Source: Candidatus Aminicenantota bacterium (GTDB taxonomy: Bacteria > Acidobacteriota > Aminicenantia > UBA2199). From it: a stretch of DNA of 48,366 nt. How positions within the stretch are numbered: position 1 is the stretch's first letter; the number at the start of each line of letters is the position of its first letter. Under the pieces are notes generated by a model that was not told the DNA's origin, made no database searches, and worked only from the letters and a program-made list of their open reading frames with translations. Positions 33,996 through 42,432 of the stretch are shown here, one piece after another. The stretch spans positions 1-48,366 of the forward strand of contig JAUWNT010000001.1 of the NCBI GenBank assembly GCA_030612495.1, read 5' to 3'. The translations under genes were made by a program, and so were the position numbers.

Positions 33996-35039
33996 ATGAT
34001 GGAAAATAATAGTTTTTTTGAAAATTACCCAAAAAAGAAGAAATTATCCGAAAGATGTAAGCAACCAAAATTTTGGGCTATATCAATTGTTGCGATTTTT
34101 GTACTTTTCTTTCTAATACTTTTTTTGAAAGAATTAAAAAACAGAATAAGCCCTGAAGAACTAAAAGAATCTATCAAAATCGTTTATCAAAATTCAAAAT
34201 GGGTTAATAAAAAAGTAAGCCCTTATGAAGTAACGATTGTACCTTCTATTACAATTAAAATAAAAAATATTGGGAAAAGAGCATTGAAAAATATTAGATA
34301 CTCTGGAGATTTCTTGTACAAAGAGGGCGGAGGCTTATTGGGTGATGGCATTACTCCAATGTACACAAAACCTTTAGATCCAGGTAAAACCAGTGAAGAA
34401 ATCCTTATAAAATCCTTTCATGGTTATACAGCATCTTCAAAAAAGGCATTTACAATAAACAAACAAAAATGGAAAAAAATTAAAGTTAAAATTTTCGCAA
34501 GAATAAGTTCTGCTTTAGTTAAAATCGGAGAATATCCAATAAAACAGGAAATTGAGGGGATTAAAAATGTCCCAGTGTCTGAATCAGAAGAAAAAGAAAC
34601 AGAAAAAGTAAAAATCACAAAACAGTTAAGGAACTCAATTCAAGTAGTTTGGAATGATACAAAATGGATATATAAAAAGTCAACTCATAAAGAAATCATT
34701 ATTGTCCCAAAAATTTCAATAAAGGTTAAAAACCTTGGTAAAAACCCTATTAAAAATATATCTTTTAAGGGCGATTTTGAAGTAGAAAACACAGGAGAGC
34801 CCTTCAGTTACGGAAGTACGATTGCCTTAAAAAAGCAATTAATTAATAACAATGTAAGCGATATAATTCATATAAAAGCTGAATATGGATACTCAATTCC
34901 ATCTATTCAGGCTCTGGAACAAAACAAAAGCAATATAAAAAAAATTAAAGTCAGATTATATGCAAAATCAAAAAATTCAGAAGATGTCCTTCTAGGGATA
35001 TACTCAATAGAACAAATCGTAAAACAAGATGAAGATTAA
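33996..35039 (+). CDS. Single-pass membrane protein with a tandemly duplicated extracytoplasmic domain
   Basis: 347 residues. A transmembrane helix lies at about 28-47 (FWAISIVAIFVLFFLILFL). Two homologous domains of about 130 residues follow. Repeat A (about 55-190) has the landmarks SIKIVYQNSKWVNKK, TIVPSITIKIKNIG, YSGDFLYKE, HGYTASSKKAF and GEYPIKQEI. Repeat B (about 212-345) has SIQVVWNDTKWIYKK, IIVPKISIKVKNLG, FKGDFEVEN, YGYSIPSIQAL and GIYSIEQIV. The equal order and spacing show an internal duplication. I do not recognise the family; the strand pattern suggests an Ig-like fold. A hybrid histidine kinase starts 18 nt downstream, so this protein may be its sensory partner. Shine-Dalgarno AAGGA. 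Confidence 0.8.
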   Translation: MMENNSFFENYPKKKKLSERCKQPKFWAISIVAIFVLFFLILFLKELKNRISPEELKESIKIVYQNSKWVNKKVSPYEVTIVPSITIKIKNIGKRALKNIRYSGDFLYKEGGGLLGDGITPMYTKPLDPGKTSEEILIKSFHGYTASSKKAFTINKQKWKKIKVKIFARISSALVKIGEYPIKQEIEGIKNVPVSESEEKETEKVKITKQLRNSIQVVWNDTKWIYKKSTHKEIIIVPKISIKVKNLGKNPIKNISFKGDFEVENTGEPFSYGSTIALKKQLINNNVSDIIHIKAEYGYSIPSIQALEQNKSNIKKIKVRLYAKSKNSEDVLLGIYSIEQIVKQDED

Positions 35040-35057
35040 GGAGCAAAATTGATTTAA

Positions 35058-37643
35058 ATGAAAACAAGGCATTTAAAAATATTGTTTCTTTTTTTAATTT
35101 ATTCTCTTATGTTTTTTATAATTAATTTAGCAATAAAAAATCTTTTTATTGAAAAATGGCAAAACTATGATGGAATAAACAAATTTATTCTTATAAACCT
35201 AGCAGTTTTCATGTTTCTAACACTTATACTTTTTGCCTTTTTAAAGAAAACAATATTTTCTCCTTTAAAATCTTTATCAAAAAATTTAGAAGAACTCAAA
35301 TCAAAAGACACAAATGAAACAATTAAATACAAAAAAAACTTCTTTTTTCAGCTAAACGATTTTTTTTCAAATACTAAAAATTCATTTATAGAATTATACT
35401 CTAATGTTAAAGAGATAGAAAAATCTAGAGAATATATTGACACTCTTATGCAAACGGTCCATATAGGAATAATTATACTTGACAAGAAATTACACCCTAT
35501 TTATATAAATGAGTATGGCCTCAAAAAATTTGAAATATCAAAAGATGAAGTCAATAGATTAAATATATTTAACCTTATTGACAAAAAAACAATCAAAGAA
35601 CTAACTCAAGAACTTTCTGACAAAAATAATATTGTCGATAAGGAAGCAGCTCTATTTTTAAAAAATGGGAAAAAAATAGACATAAGTATTTCAATATCAA
35701 AATTATTAGACAGTTCAAATAAAATTAAAGGATATATTTCTGAAATACAAGATATTACAAAAAGAAAAAAAGCTGAAAAAAACTTAAAAAGTCAAATTTA
35801 TTTTTCAAGGGAAATATTTAAATCAATACCTGATATGATCTTGATTACTGACATAAATCTTAAAATCATATTTGCAAATCATAAAGCAGAAGGATTTATA
35901 AACAAATCCACCATATTTGAGAAAAATATAAAAAGCTTTTTATCAAATGAATCTTTGAAAAACGGCTCTGATGGCTTTTTTAAAAATGCAATAAAAAACG
36001 GAGATAATATAAAAAAAATAAATATAGTGAACCCTTTTAAATTCGGAGCTAATTATATTGATCTAATCATACAGCCACTTAGAACACAATCAAATATAGT
36101 TGGAAGTTTAATCTTAATCAGAGATGTATCAGAGTGGAGAAAATTAACTTCAAAACTAAAAGACTTACAGGAGTTTATGGGGAAATTAATTGATTCAAGT
36201 CCTTTTGCAATTATCTCTATATACAAAAACAATAAAGTTTCTCTCTGGAACTCAAGTGCTGAAAGACTATTCCAAATTTCAAACAAAAAAGCCATAGGTA
36301 ATAATTTATTTAAAATATCTCCTGTATTTAACAAATATAAAGATGCTATAAACGAAGTAATGATCTTAAATAGGACATCTTCCTTAAGTAATGAAAAAAT
36401 GATTTTAGACAAAAAAAGGAGCTTTACAGCAAATCTCACTTTATATCCAATTTTAAATGAAAGTGAAAATGTTGTAATAAATATTGAAGATATCTCAGAA
36501 ATAAAAAAATTAGAAGACTCTTTAGCTCTAGCTCAAAAAATGGGGTCACTCGGTCTAATCACAAGTGCAATCATACATGATTTTAACAATATTTTAAGCG
36601 GCATCCTGGGATATGCATCTTTGATTGAGAAAAAATCTTCAGAAAATCCAGAATTAAAAAAATACATTTCTTATATTATCGAATCAAGTGAAAGGGCTTC
36701 AGTAATGATTAAACAAATTCTTAATTATTCCAAAAAGAAATTTGAAAAAGGTAAATCATTAAATCTCAACAAGGTTGTTGAAGAAAGCCTAAACTTCATT
36801 AAACTAAATTTAAAGAATATAACCATAATAAAAAAAATATCTGATAAAAATATTTTTTTAAGTGCAGACAAAACAAAAATATCTCAAGTAGTTATTAATT
36901 TATTTATAAATGCTAAAGACGCTTTAGAAAATCGACCCAACCCAAAAATAAAAATTGAGCTAGAAGAAATTTCCATAAGAAATAAAAAAACTCTTAAAGA
37001 CGAATCATATGCAATGATTAAAATAACGGACAATGGGATTGGTATAGAAGAGAAAAATATTAAAAATATTTTTGAAACATTCTTTACAACAAAGGATAAA
37101 AAAGGTGTTGGCATAGGCCTCTCAACTGTTAAAGGCATAGTTAATAGTTGCAACGGAATTATTAAAGTTAAATCAGAATTCGGTGTTGGCACCAGCTTCA
37201 AAATCTTAATTCCCTCTATTAAACAAACAGTTTATGAACCTAAAGAAAATATAAAAGAAAAACATGAACCTTCCATAAAAGGTAATGTACTGTTAGTTGA
37301 TGATGAAGAAGTTATAAGAGAGATAGGAAACGATATGTTAAATTCACTTGGAATAAACTGCATAACAGCTTGCAATGGTGAGGAAGGAATTGAAATATAT
37401 AAAAAAAATAGAGACAAAATAGATATAATTATCTTAGACATAGAATTACCCGGGATTTCTGGAGAAAAGGTCTTTGATATTTTAAAGCAAATTAACCCTG
37501 ACATAAAAATTCTAATAGCAAGTGGATATGGGAAAGATTATCTCGAAAAAAAGATTTTTCAAAGAAAAATCAAAAATTTTATGGCAAAACCTTTTCAATT
37601 AAATCAACTGTCAAACAAATTGAACGAGTTAATAAAAGAATAA
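35058..37643 (+). CDS. Hybrid sensor histidine kinase, 2 TM - 3 PAS - HisKA - HATPase - REC
   Basis: 861 residues. Two transmembrane helices (about 6-28 and 43-64) enclose a very short loop, then a HAMP-like linker. Three PAS domains follow at about 125-235, 245-350 and 365-480. The kinase core starts with IIHDFNNILSGILGY (phospho-acceptor H507); the HATPase has N-box NLFINAKDAL, DNGIGIEEKN and GVGIGLSTVKGI. The C-terminal receiver domain has its Asp in IIILDIELPG (D794). The HDFNN H-box is typical of kinases that pass phosphate through an attached receiver. The periplasmic loop is too short for ligand binding, so a sensory input from the upstream duplicated-domain protein is attractive (inference). 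Confidence 0.93.
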   Translation: MKTRHLKILFLFLIYSLMFFIINLAIKNLFIEKWQNYDGINKFILINLAVFMFLTLILFAFLKKTIFSPLKSLSKNLEELKSKDTNETIKYKKNFFFQLNDFFSNTKNSFIELYSNVKEIEKSREYIDTLMQTVHIGIIILDKKLHPIYINEYGLKKFEISKDEVNRLNIFNLIDKKTIKELTQELSDKNNIVDKEAALFLKNGKKIDISISISKLLDSSNKIKGYISEIQDITKRKKAEKNLKSQIYFSREIFKSIPDMILITDINLKIIFANHKAEGFINKSTIFEKNIKSFLSNESLKNGSDGFFKNAIKNGDNIKKINIVNPFKFGANYIDLIIQPLRTQSNIVGSLILIRDVSEWRKLTSKLKDLQEFMGKLIDSSPFAIISIYKNNKVSLWNSSAERLFQISNKKAIGNNLFKISPVFNKYKDAINEVMILNRTSSLSNEKMILDKKRSFTANLTLYPILNESENVVINIEDISEIKKLEDSLALAQKMGSLGLITSAIIHDFNNILSGILGYASLIEKKSSENPELKKYISYIIESSERASVMIKQILNYSKKKFEKGKSLNLNKVVEESLNFIKLNLKNITIIKKISDKNIFLSADKTKISQVVINLFINAKDALENRPNPKIKIELEEISIRNKKTLKDESYAMIKITDNGIGIEEKNIKNIFETFFTTKDKKGVGIGLSTVKGIVNSCNGIIKVKSEFGVGTSFKILIPSIKQTVYEPKENIKEKHEPSIKGNVLLVDDEEVIREIGNDMLNSLGINCITACNGEEGIEIYKKNRDKIDIIILDIELPGISGEKVFDILKQINPDIKILIASGYGKDYLEKKIFQRKIKNFMAKPFQLNQLSNKLNELIKE

Positions 37644-37732
37644 ATGACATATTTAGATTTCCAACATATTTGACTATTAATTAAAAAAGATTTATCGTTA
37701 TAAAGAAGATATATTGGTCTTAAGGAGATTTT

Positions 37733-39364
37733 ATGCAGAAAAATAAATTAACTGGCATGAAAGAGTGGAAAGAATTGAAAATTCATTACAATGAAATCAA
37801 AAAACATAATTTAAGAGAATTATTTAAACACGATAAAGAGAGATCAAAAAGATTTTCAATTTATATAGAGGATTTCTATTTTGATTATTCAAAAAATTTA
37901 ATTACTTCCAAAACAATCAATCTCCTTTTAAAACTTGCAAATTCAAGGCAATTGAAACTCGAAACAGAAAGAATGTTCAATGGTGAAAAAATAAACAAAA
38001 CAGAAAATAGACCAGCTTTGCATATTGCATTGAGAAATATGGATAAAAGTGCAATCTTTATAGATGGAAAAGATATAACACCTGAAGTTTTCTCTGTTAT
38101 TGAAAAGATGAGGGATTTTTCAATAAAAATAAGAAATGGAGAGCTGAAAGGCTTCTCCAATAAAAAAATAAAATATATCGTCAATATTGGAATAGGAGGA
38201 TCTGATCTTGGTCCAAAAATGGTTGTTAAAGCTTTGAAATATTATTCAAAAAGAGGTATAAAACTATTTTTTGTTTCAAATGTTGATGCCAACCATATTT
38301 CTGAAACTTTAAAAGAAATAGAGCCTGAAAAGACACTTTTCATAATTGCATCCAAAACATTTTCAACACTTGAAACAATGACAAATGCAAATACTGCAAA
38401 AAACTGGATCTTATCACATTACAAATCTAAAAAATCCATCCCCTTTCATTTTATTGCTCTCTCTACAAACACAAAAGCAGCAGTTGATTTTGGTATAGAT
38501 TCTAAAAACATATTTGAATTCTGGGATTGGGTTGCAGGTAGGTATTCATTAACCTCCTCTATTGGATTATCTATTATGATCTCTATAGGGTTTGATAATT
38601 TCATTGAACTATTAAAAGGTTTTCATTCAATGGATAATCATTTCAGAAATACTCCTTTTGAAAAAAACATCCCAGTAATAATGGCTCTACTTGGCATATG
38701 GTACAACAACTTTTTCAAAGCTGAAACGCATGCAATAATACCATATAATCAATATCTAAATAAATTTCCTGCTTTTCTTCAACAGTTAGATATGGAGTCA
38801 AATGGCAAACATGTTGATAAAGAAGGGAATGAAATTGAATATCAGACTGGCCCTATAATCTGGGGTGAGCCTGGGACAAATGGACAACACGCTTTTTTTC
38901 AACTTATTCACCAGGGGACAAAATTAATCCCAAGCGATTTTATTGGATTTATTGAACCCCTGAACAATTTAGGAGACCATCATAAAAAATTAATGGCTAA
39001 TCTTCTTGCACAAACAGAAGCTCTGGCTTTTGGGAAAACAAGAGAACAACTTATAAAAGAAGGAACTTCTTTAGAATTAATACCTTTTAAAATATGTAAA
39101 GGTAATAAACCAACAAATACAATTCTTATAAAAAAATTAACCCCTTTCTCTCTTGGTAGATTAATAGCAGCTTATGAACATAAAATATTTGTTCAAGGTG
39201 TAATATGGAACATTTTTTCATTTGACCAGTGGGGAGTTGAATTAGGGAAAACCCTTGCAAAAAAAATCATTCCAGAACTGGATAATTCTTACAATAAACC
39301 TTTAAAACATGACCGTTCAACAAATAATTTAATTAATCTTCTCAAGAAAGGATTTTCTTTATAA
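37733..39364 (+). CDS. pgi: Glucose-6-phosphate isomerase
   Basis: 543 residues, full length for the long PGI form. Signatures: NIGIGGSDLGPKMV, the catalytic region WVAGRYSLTSSIGL, LQQLDMESNGKHVD, GEPGTNGQHAFFQLIHQGT (catalytic His and Gln), and SFDQWGVELGK with the active-site Lys at its end. Interconverts glucose-6-phosphate and fructose-6-phosphate. Good Shine-Dalgarno (AAGGAG) 6 nt before the ATG. Flanked by signalling genes, not by other glycolytic genes. Confidence 0.98.
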   Translation: MQKNKLTGMKEWKELKIHYNEIKKHNLRELFKHDKERSKRFSIYIEDFYFDYSKNLITSKTINLLLKLANSRQLKLETERMFNGEKINKTENRPALHIALRNMDKSAIFIDGKDITPEVFSVIEKMRDFSIKIRNGELKGFSNKKIKYIVNIGIGGSDLGPKMVVKALKYYSKRGIKLFFVSNVDANHISETLKEIEPEKTLFIIASKTFSTLETMTNANTAKNWILSHYKSKKSIPFHFIALSTNTKAAVDFGIDSKNIFEFWDWVAGRYSLTSSIGLSIMISIGFDNFIELLKGFHSMDNHFRNTPFEKNIPVIMALLGIWYNNFFKAETHAIIPYNQYLNKFPAFLQQLDMESNGKHVDKEGNEIEYQTGPIIWGEPGTNGQHAFFQLIHQGTKLIPSDFIGFIEPLNNLGDHHKKLMANLLAQTEALAFGKTREQLIKEGTSLELIPFKICKGNKPTNTILIKKLTPFSLGRLIAAYEHKIFVQGVIWNIFSFDQWGVELGKTLAKKIIPELDNSYNKPLKHDRSTNNLINLLKKGFSL

Positions 39365-39400
39365 TTAACTTAGCAATAAATTATCATATAACCCTGCAAG

Positions 39401-41197
39401 TTATGTATCTAAAATTTTTCGTATTTTCAAAGACAAATCTTTCATATCAATGGGTTTTTGAATAAACCCATTACAACCACGTCCCAAGATCTCTCTTGCT
39501 TCGCCCTTTAAGCTATAACCACTTGAAAGTAGAACCTTTATTCTTGGATTTATACTTTTCAAAAAATCATATACTTCTCCTCCACCCATTTCTGGCATAA
39601 TCATATCCAGGATAACCAAATCAATCTTTTTCTGATTCTCTCTATATATTTCTATTGCTTCTTTTCCAGTTCTGGCTTTCATAACTCTATATCCAATTTT
39701 TTCCAGCATCTTTACTCCAATATAGATTACCATATCATCATCATCTACAAGAAGAATAGTTTCATCTCCCCCTAAAATTTTCTCATTACCTACTGTTAAG
39801 GATTCTTTATCTGCTTTCTGTTTAGATGCAGGTAAATATATATTAAATGTTGTTCCTTTACCTTTCTCAGTGTAAACATTTATAATACCTTTATGAGTCT
39901 TAACAATCCGATAAGCAGATGCTAAACCTAACCCTGTTCCCCTGCCTTTCTTTTTTGTGGTGAAAAATGGCTCAAATATCCTCTGTTTTATTGACTCATT
40001 CATCCCAACACCCGTATCAGTTACAGAAATTTTTATATATCCACCGGATTTTAAATTAAATGGTCTAACATAATCTTCATCAAGTGTGATATTTTCTGTT
40101 TTAATATATAGCTCACCACCTCCAGGCATAGCTTGCAAAGCATTAACATATATATTTAAAAGTACCTGACCAATCTGGCCTTGATCAACCTCTACAAAAC
40201 ATAGATCTTCAGCATATTTTTCATATATTGCAATCTCTTTCGTTGTACGACTGAATATCCCTACTGTTTTTTTAACAAGATCATTAACATCAGTTTGTTG
40301 AACTTCATATTTTCCACCAATTGCAAAACTCAAAAGTTGTTTTGTAAGATTAGCCCCATTCTGGACATATTGTTCAAGGTTTTTTAATATCTCATAAATA
40401 GGATTACTAGAACTCATCCCTAAAAGCATAAGTGAAATATTTCCAAGTATACCAGTTAATAGATTATTAAAATCATGTGCAATACCTCCTGCCAGAGTTC
40501 CAATTGCTTCCATCTTCTGGATATTTTGAAGTTGCGTTTCAAGCTTCTTTTTTTCACTAATATTACGAGCAATACCTATCCTTCCAATAATCTTCCCTTT
40601 TGGATCCAAAAGTGATGTTACTTTTAATTCTACAGGAATTTTTCTCCCACTTTTATCTAAAAGTTCAATCTCATAAACAGGGATTTTTTTACCAGAAAGC
40701 CCTCCTTGGAAATTATTAATAGTTGATTCAATATACTCAGGAGCAAGAACATCAGTAAAAGGACGCCCCATCAATTCATGAACACTGTATTGAGCAATCT
40801 TTTCACATTCAGGATTTAAGTAGGTGAACCTTCCCTCAAGATCTAAAGTAAAGACTATATCACCAATAGTTTCAACCAGTGTACGATACTTCTCCCTGCT
40901 TTCTAAAATCGTTTCTTCATCTTGTTTACATTTTCTAATTCCTTTTATAATAATCAACATAACAACAAAGCCAATAAAAGCTATTAAAACTGTTTCACTC
41001 AATGATTCACGCCAGTTTATAAGACTACTTGGAGCTCCAAAAACAAGGTGAGGTATATCAAAAATCTCATTAATCCACACTAAAGTACAAAGTAATATAA
41101 AGGAAAAGAATACAGACATGCATACTTTGTTACCTATAATATGGCTATTTGAATTATTGTTAGACTTTAAATTACTATTTTCCCCATTTGAGTTCAT
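39401..41197 (-). CDS. Hybrid sensor histidine kinase, 2 TM - PAS - HisKA - HATPase - REC
   Basis: 598 residues. An Asn/Ser-rich cytoplasmic start is followed by transmembrane helices at about 27-44 and 68-86. A PAS domain (about 100-215, with GRFTYLNPECEKIAQYS) precedes the kinase core: H-box GGIAHDFNNLLTGILG with H241, N-box NIYVNALQAM, DTGVGM and GTGLGLASAYRIV. The receiver domain has DDDD and its phospho-acceptor in LVILDMIMPEMGG (D531). Same HDFNN class as the kinase at 35-37.6 kb, but the two are diverged and convergent, so not a recent duplication. Apparently leaderless. Confidence 0.94.
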   Translation of the reverse strand: MNSNGENSNLKSNNNSNSHIIGNKVCMSVFFSFILLCTLVWINEIFDIPHLVFGAPSSLINWRESLSETVLIAFIGFVVMLIIIKGIRKCKQDEETILESREKYRTLVETIGDIVFTLDLEGRFTYLNPECEKIAQYSVHELMGRPFTDVLAPEYIESTINNFQGGLSGKKIPVYEIELLDKSGRKIPVELKVTSLLDPKGKIIGRIGIARNISEKKKLETQLQNIQKMEAIGTLAGGIAHDFNNLLTGILGNISLMLLGMSSSNPIYEILKNLEQYVQNGANLTKQLLSFAIGGKYEVQQTDVNDLVKKTVGIFSRTTKEIAIYEKYAEDLCFVEVDQGQIGQVLLNIYVNALQAMPGGGELYIKTENITLDEDYVRPFNLKSGGYIKISVTDTGVGMNESIKQRIFEPFFTTKKKGRGTGLGLASAYRIVKTHKGIINVYTEKGKGTTFNIYLPASKQKADKESLTVGNEKILGGDETILLVDDDDMVIYIGVKMLEKIGYRVMKARTGKEAIEIYRENQKKIDLVILDMIMPEMGGGEVYDFLKSINPRIKVLLSSGYSLKGEAREILGRGCNGFIQKPIDMKDLSLKIRKILDT

Positions 41198-41203
41198 AGA
41201 GAA

Positions 41204-41232
41204 ATTTTAGATTAAATACATATATATTTCAA
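41204..41232 (-). promoter_or_regulatory. Predicted promoter of the second histidine kinase, apparently leaderless
   Basis: On the minus strand: TTGAAA (41232-41227), a 17-base spacer, TAAAAT (41209-41204), then 6 bases to the ATG at 41197. Confidence 0.6.
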
Positions 41233-41288
41233 TAGACAAATTCAAAAAAATGATTTTTATTTTTTTTTAATTTATTATAATTATTTTT

Positions 41289-42269
41289 TTATAAAAAACC
41301 CTTTTTTTTCATCCACTCATTATTAAATATTGTACTTAAATAACGTGAAGCACTATCCGGAAAAATCGTAACAATTCTTGCTGACTTTTTAAGAGATTTT
41401 GCCAATCTTAATGCACCCCATATTGCTGCGCCACTTGAACCTCCAGCAAGTATCCCCTCCTGGCTCACTAATTTTCTTGTATATAAAAAAGAGGTTTTAT
41501 CACTTACTCTAAACATATCATCAATAACACTGAAATCAACACATTTGATCAAAAATTCATCTCCAAGCCCTTCAATTAAATAAGGAGCAGGTTTAACTTT
41601 TTTTTTAAAGTAAAAATAATCATAAAAAATCGAACCAACAGGATCAATTGCTATCACCTTTATATTCGGGTCTTGCTCTTTTAAATATTTTGCAACTCCA
41701 CATATAGTACCACCAGTACCAATTCCTGCAATGAAATAATCAATTTTCCCATGCATCTGTTTCCATATTTCAGGTCCTGTTGTTTCATAGTGTGTTTCAT
41801 TATTTTCTCTGTTATTATGCTGGTCCGGGAAATAACAACCAGGAGTTTTTTCTACAATAGAAGGGGTTATATTATTATAGCTATTTGGGGACTCTGGGGG
41901 TAATGAACTGTCAACCATATGAATTTCAACACCTAAAGCTTCCAATTGGTCAATCTTCTCTTTACTTATTCTATCTCTAACAATTACCTTTAGTTTATAT
42001 CCCTTTTGTATTGCAACAAGAGCTAATCCCATGGCAGTATTTCCAGATGAATTTTCTATTATAAGTTGCCCTTCTTTTATTCTGCCCTCCTTTTCTGCTT
42101 TTTCTATCACATATTTTGCAATCCTATCTTTAACACTACCCATAGGGTTTAAAAATTCAAGTTTTGAAAAAATCTCACTTTCAACATCTTTTGTTATCTT
42201 GTTAAGCCTTACAAGAGGAGTATTACCTACAGTACCTAAAATATTGTTATACACATTTTCTTTATTCAT
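41289..42269 (-). CDS. PLP-dependent cysteine synthase / cystathionine beta-synthase family enzyme
   Basis: 326 residues of the fold-type II PLP beta-family. NTPLVRLNK, NPMGSVKDRIA with the PLP lysine K47, IIENSSGNTAMGLALVA (the substrate-binding loop), GIGTGGTICGVAKYLKEQ (phosphate cup), and EGILAGGSSGAA near the end. The segment EGLGDEFL and the DDMFRVSDKTSF stretch are closer to cystathionine beta-synthase catalytic cores than to CysK, but there is no C-terminal CBS-domain pair, so the precise reaction is open. Shine-Dalgarno GAGGA about 7 nt upstream of the ATG. Confidence 0.88.
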   Translation of the reverse strand: MNKENVYNNILGTVGNTPLVRLNKITKDVESEIFSKLEFLNPMGSVKDRIAKYVIEKAEKEGRIKEGQLIIENSSGNTAMGLALVAIQKGYKLKVIVRDRISKEKIDQLEALGVEIHMVDSSLPPESPNSYNNITPSIVEKTPGCYFPDQHNNRENNETHYETTGPEIWKQMHGKIDYFIAGIGTGGTICGVAKYLKEQDPNIKVIAIDPVGSIFYDYFYFKKKVKPAPYLIEGLGDEFLIKCVDFSVIDDMFRVSDKTSFLYTRKLVSQEGILAGGSSGAAIWGALRLAKSLKKSARIVTIFPDSASRYLSTIFNNEWMKKKGFL

Positions 42270-42432
42270 AATTTTATCCTCACTTCTTTCAAAGCATAGA
42301 TTCTTAAAACAATTTTATATTAGTTTAACTGATATGTAAAGTAAAATGGATTAAAGATTTTTTGTTTTGAAATTTTATGTAGATTTTTTTAAAAAAATAA
42401 AGTAGAATTTAAACTAATTTAGGAGGTGCCAT

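Noticed and set aside
39401..41197. Recent duplication of the two hybrid kinases
   Set aside because: They share only family motifs. PAS number, membrane segments and intervening sequence differ, and they lie on opposite strands.
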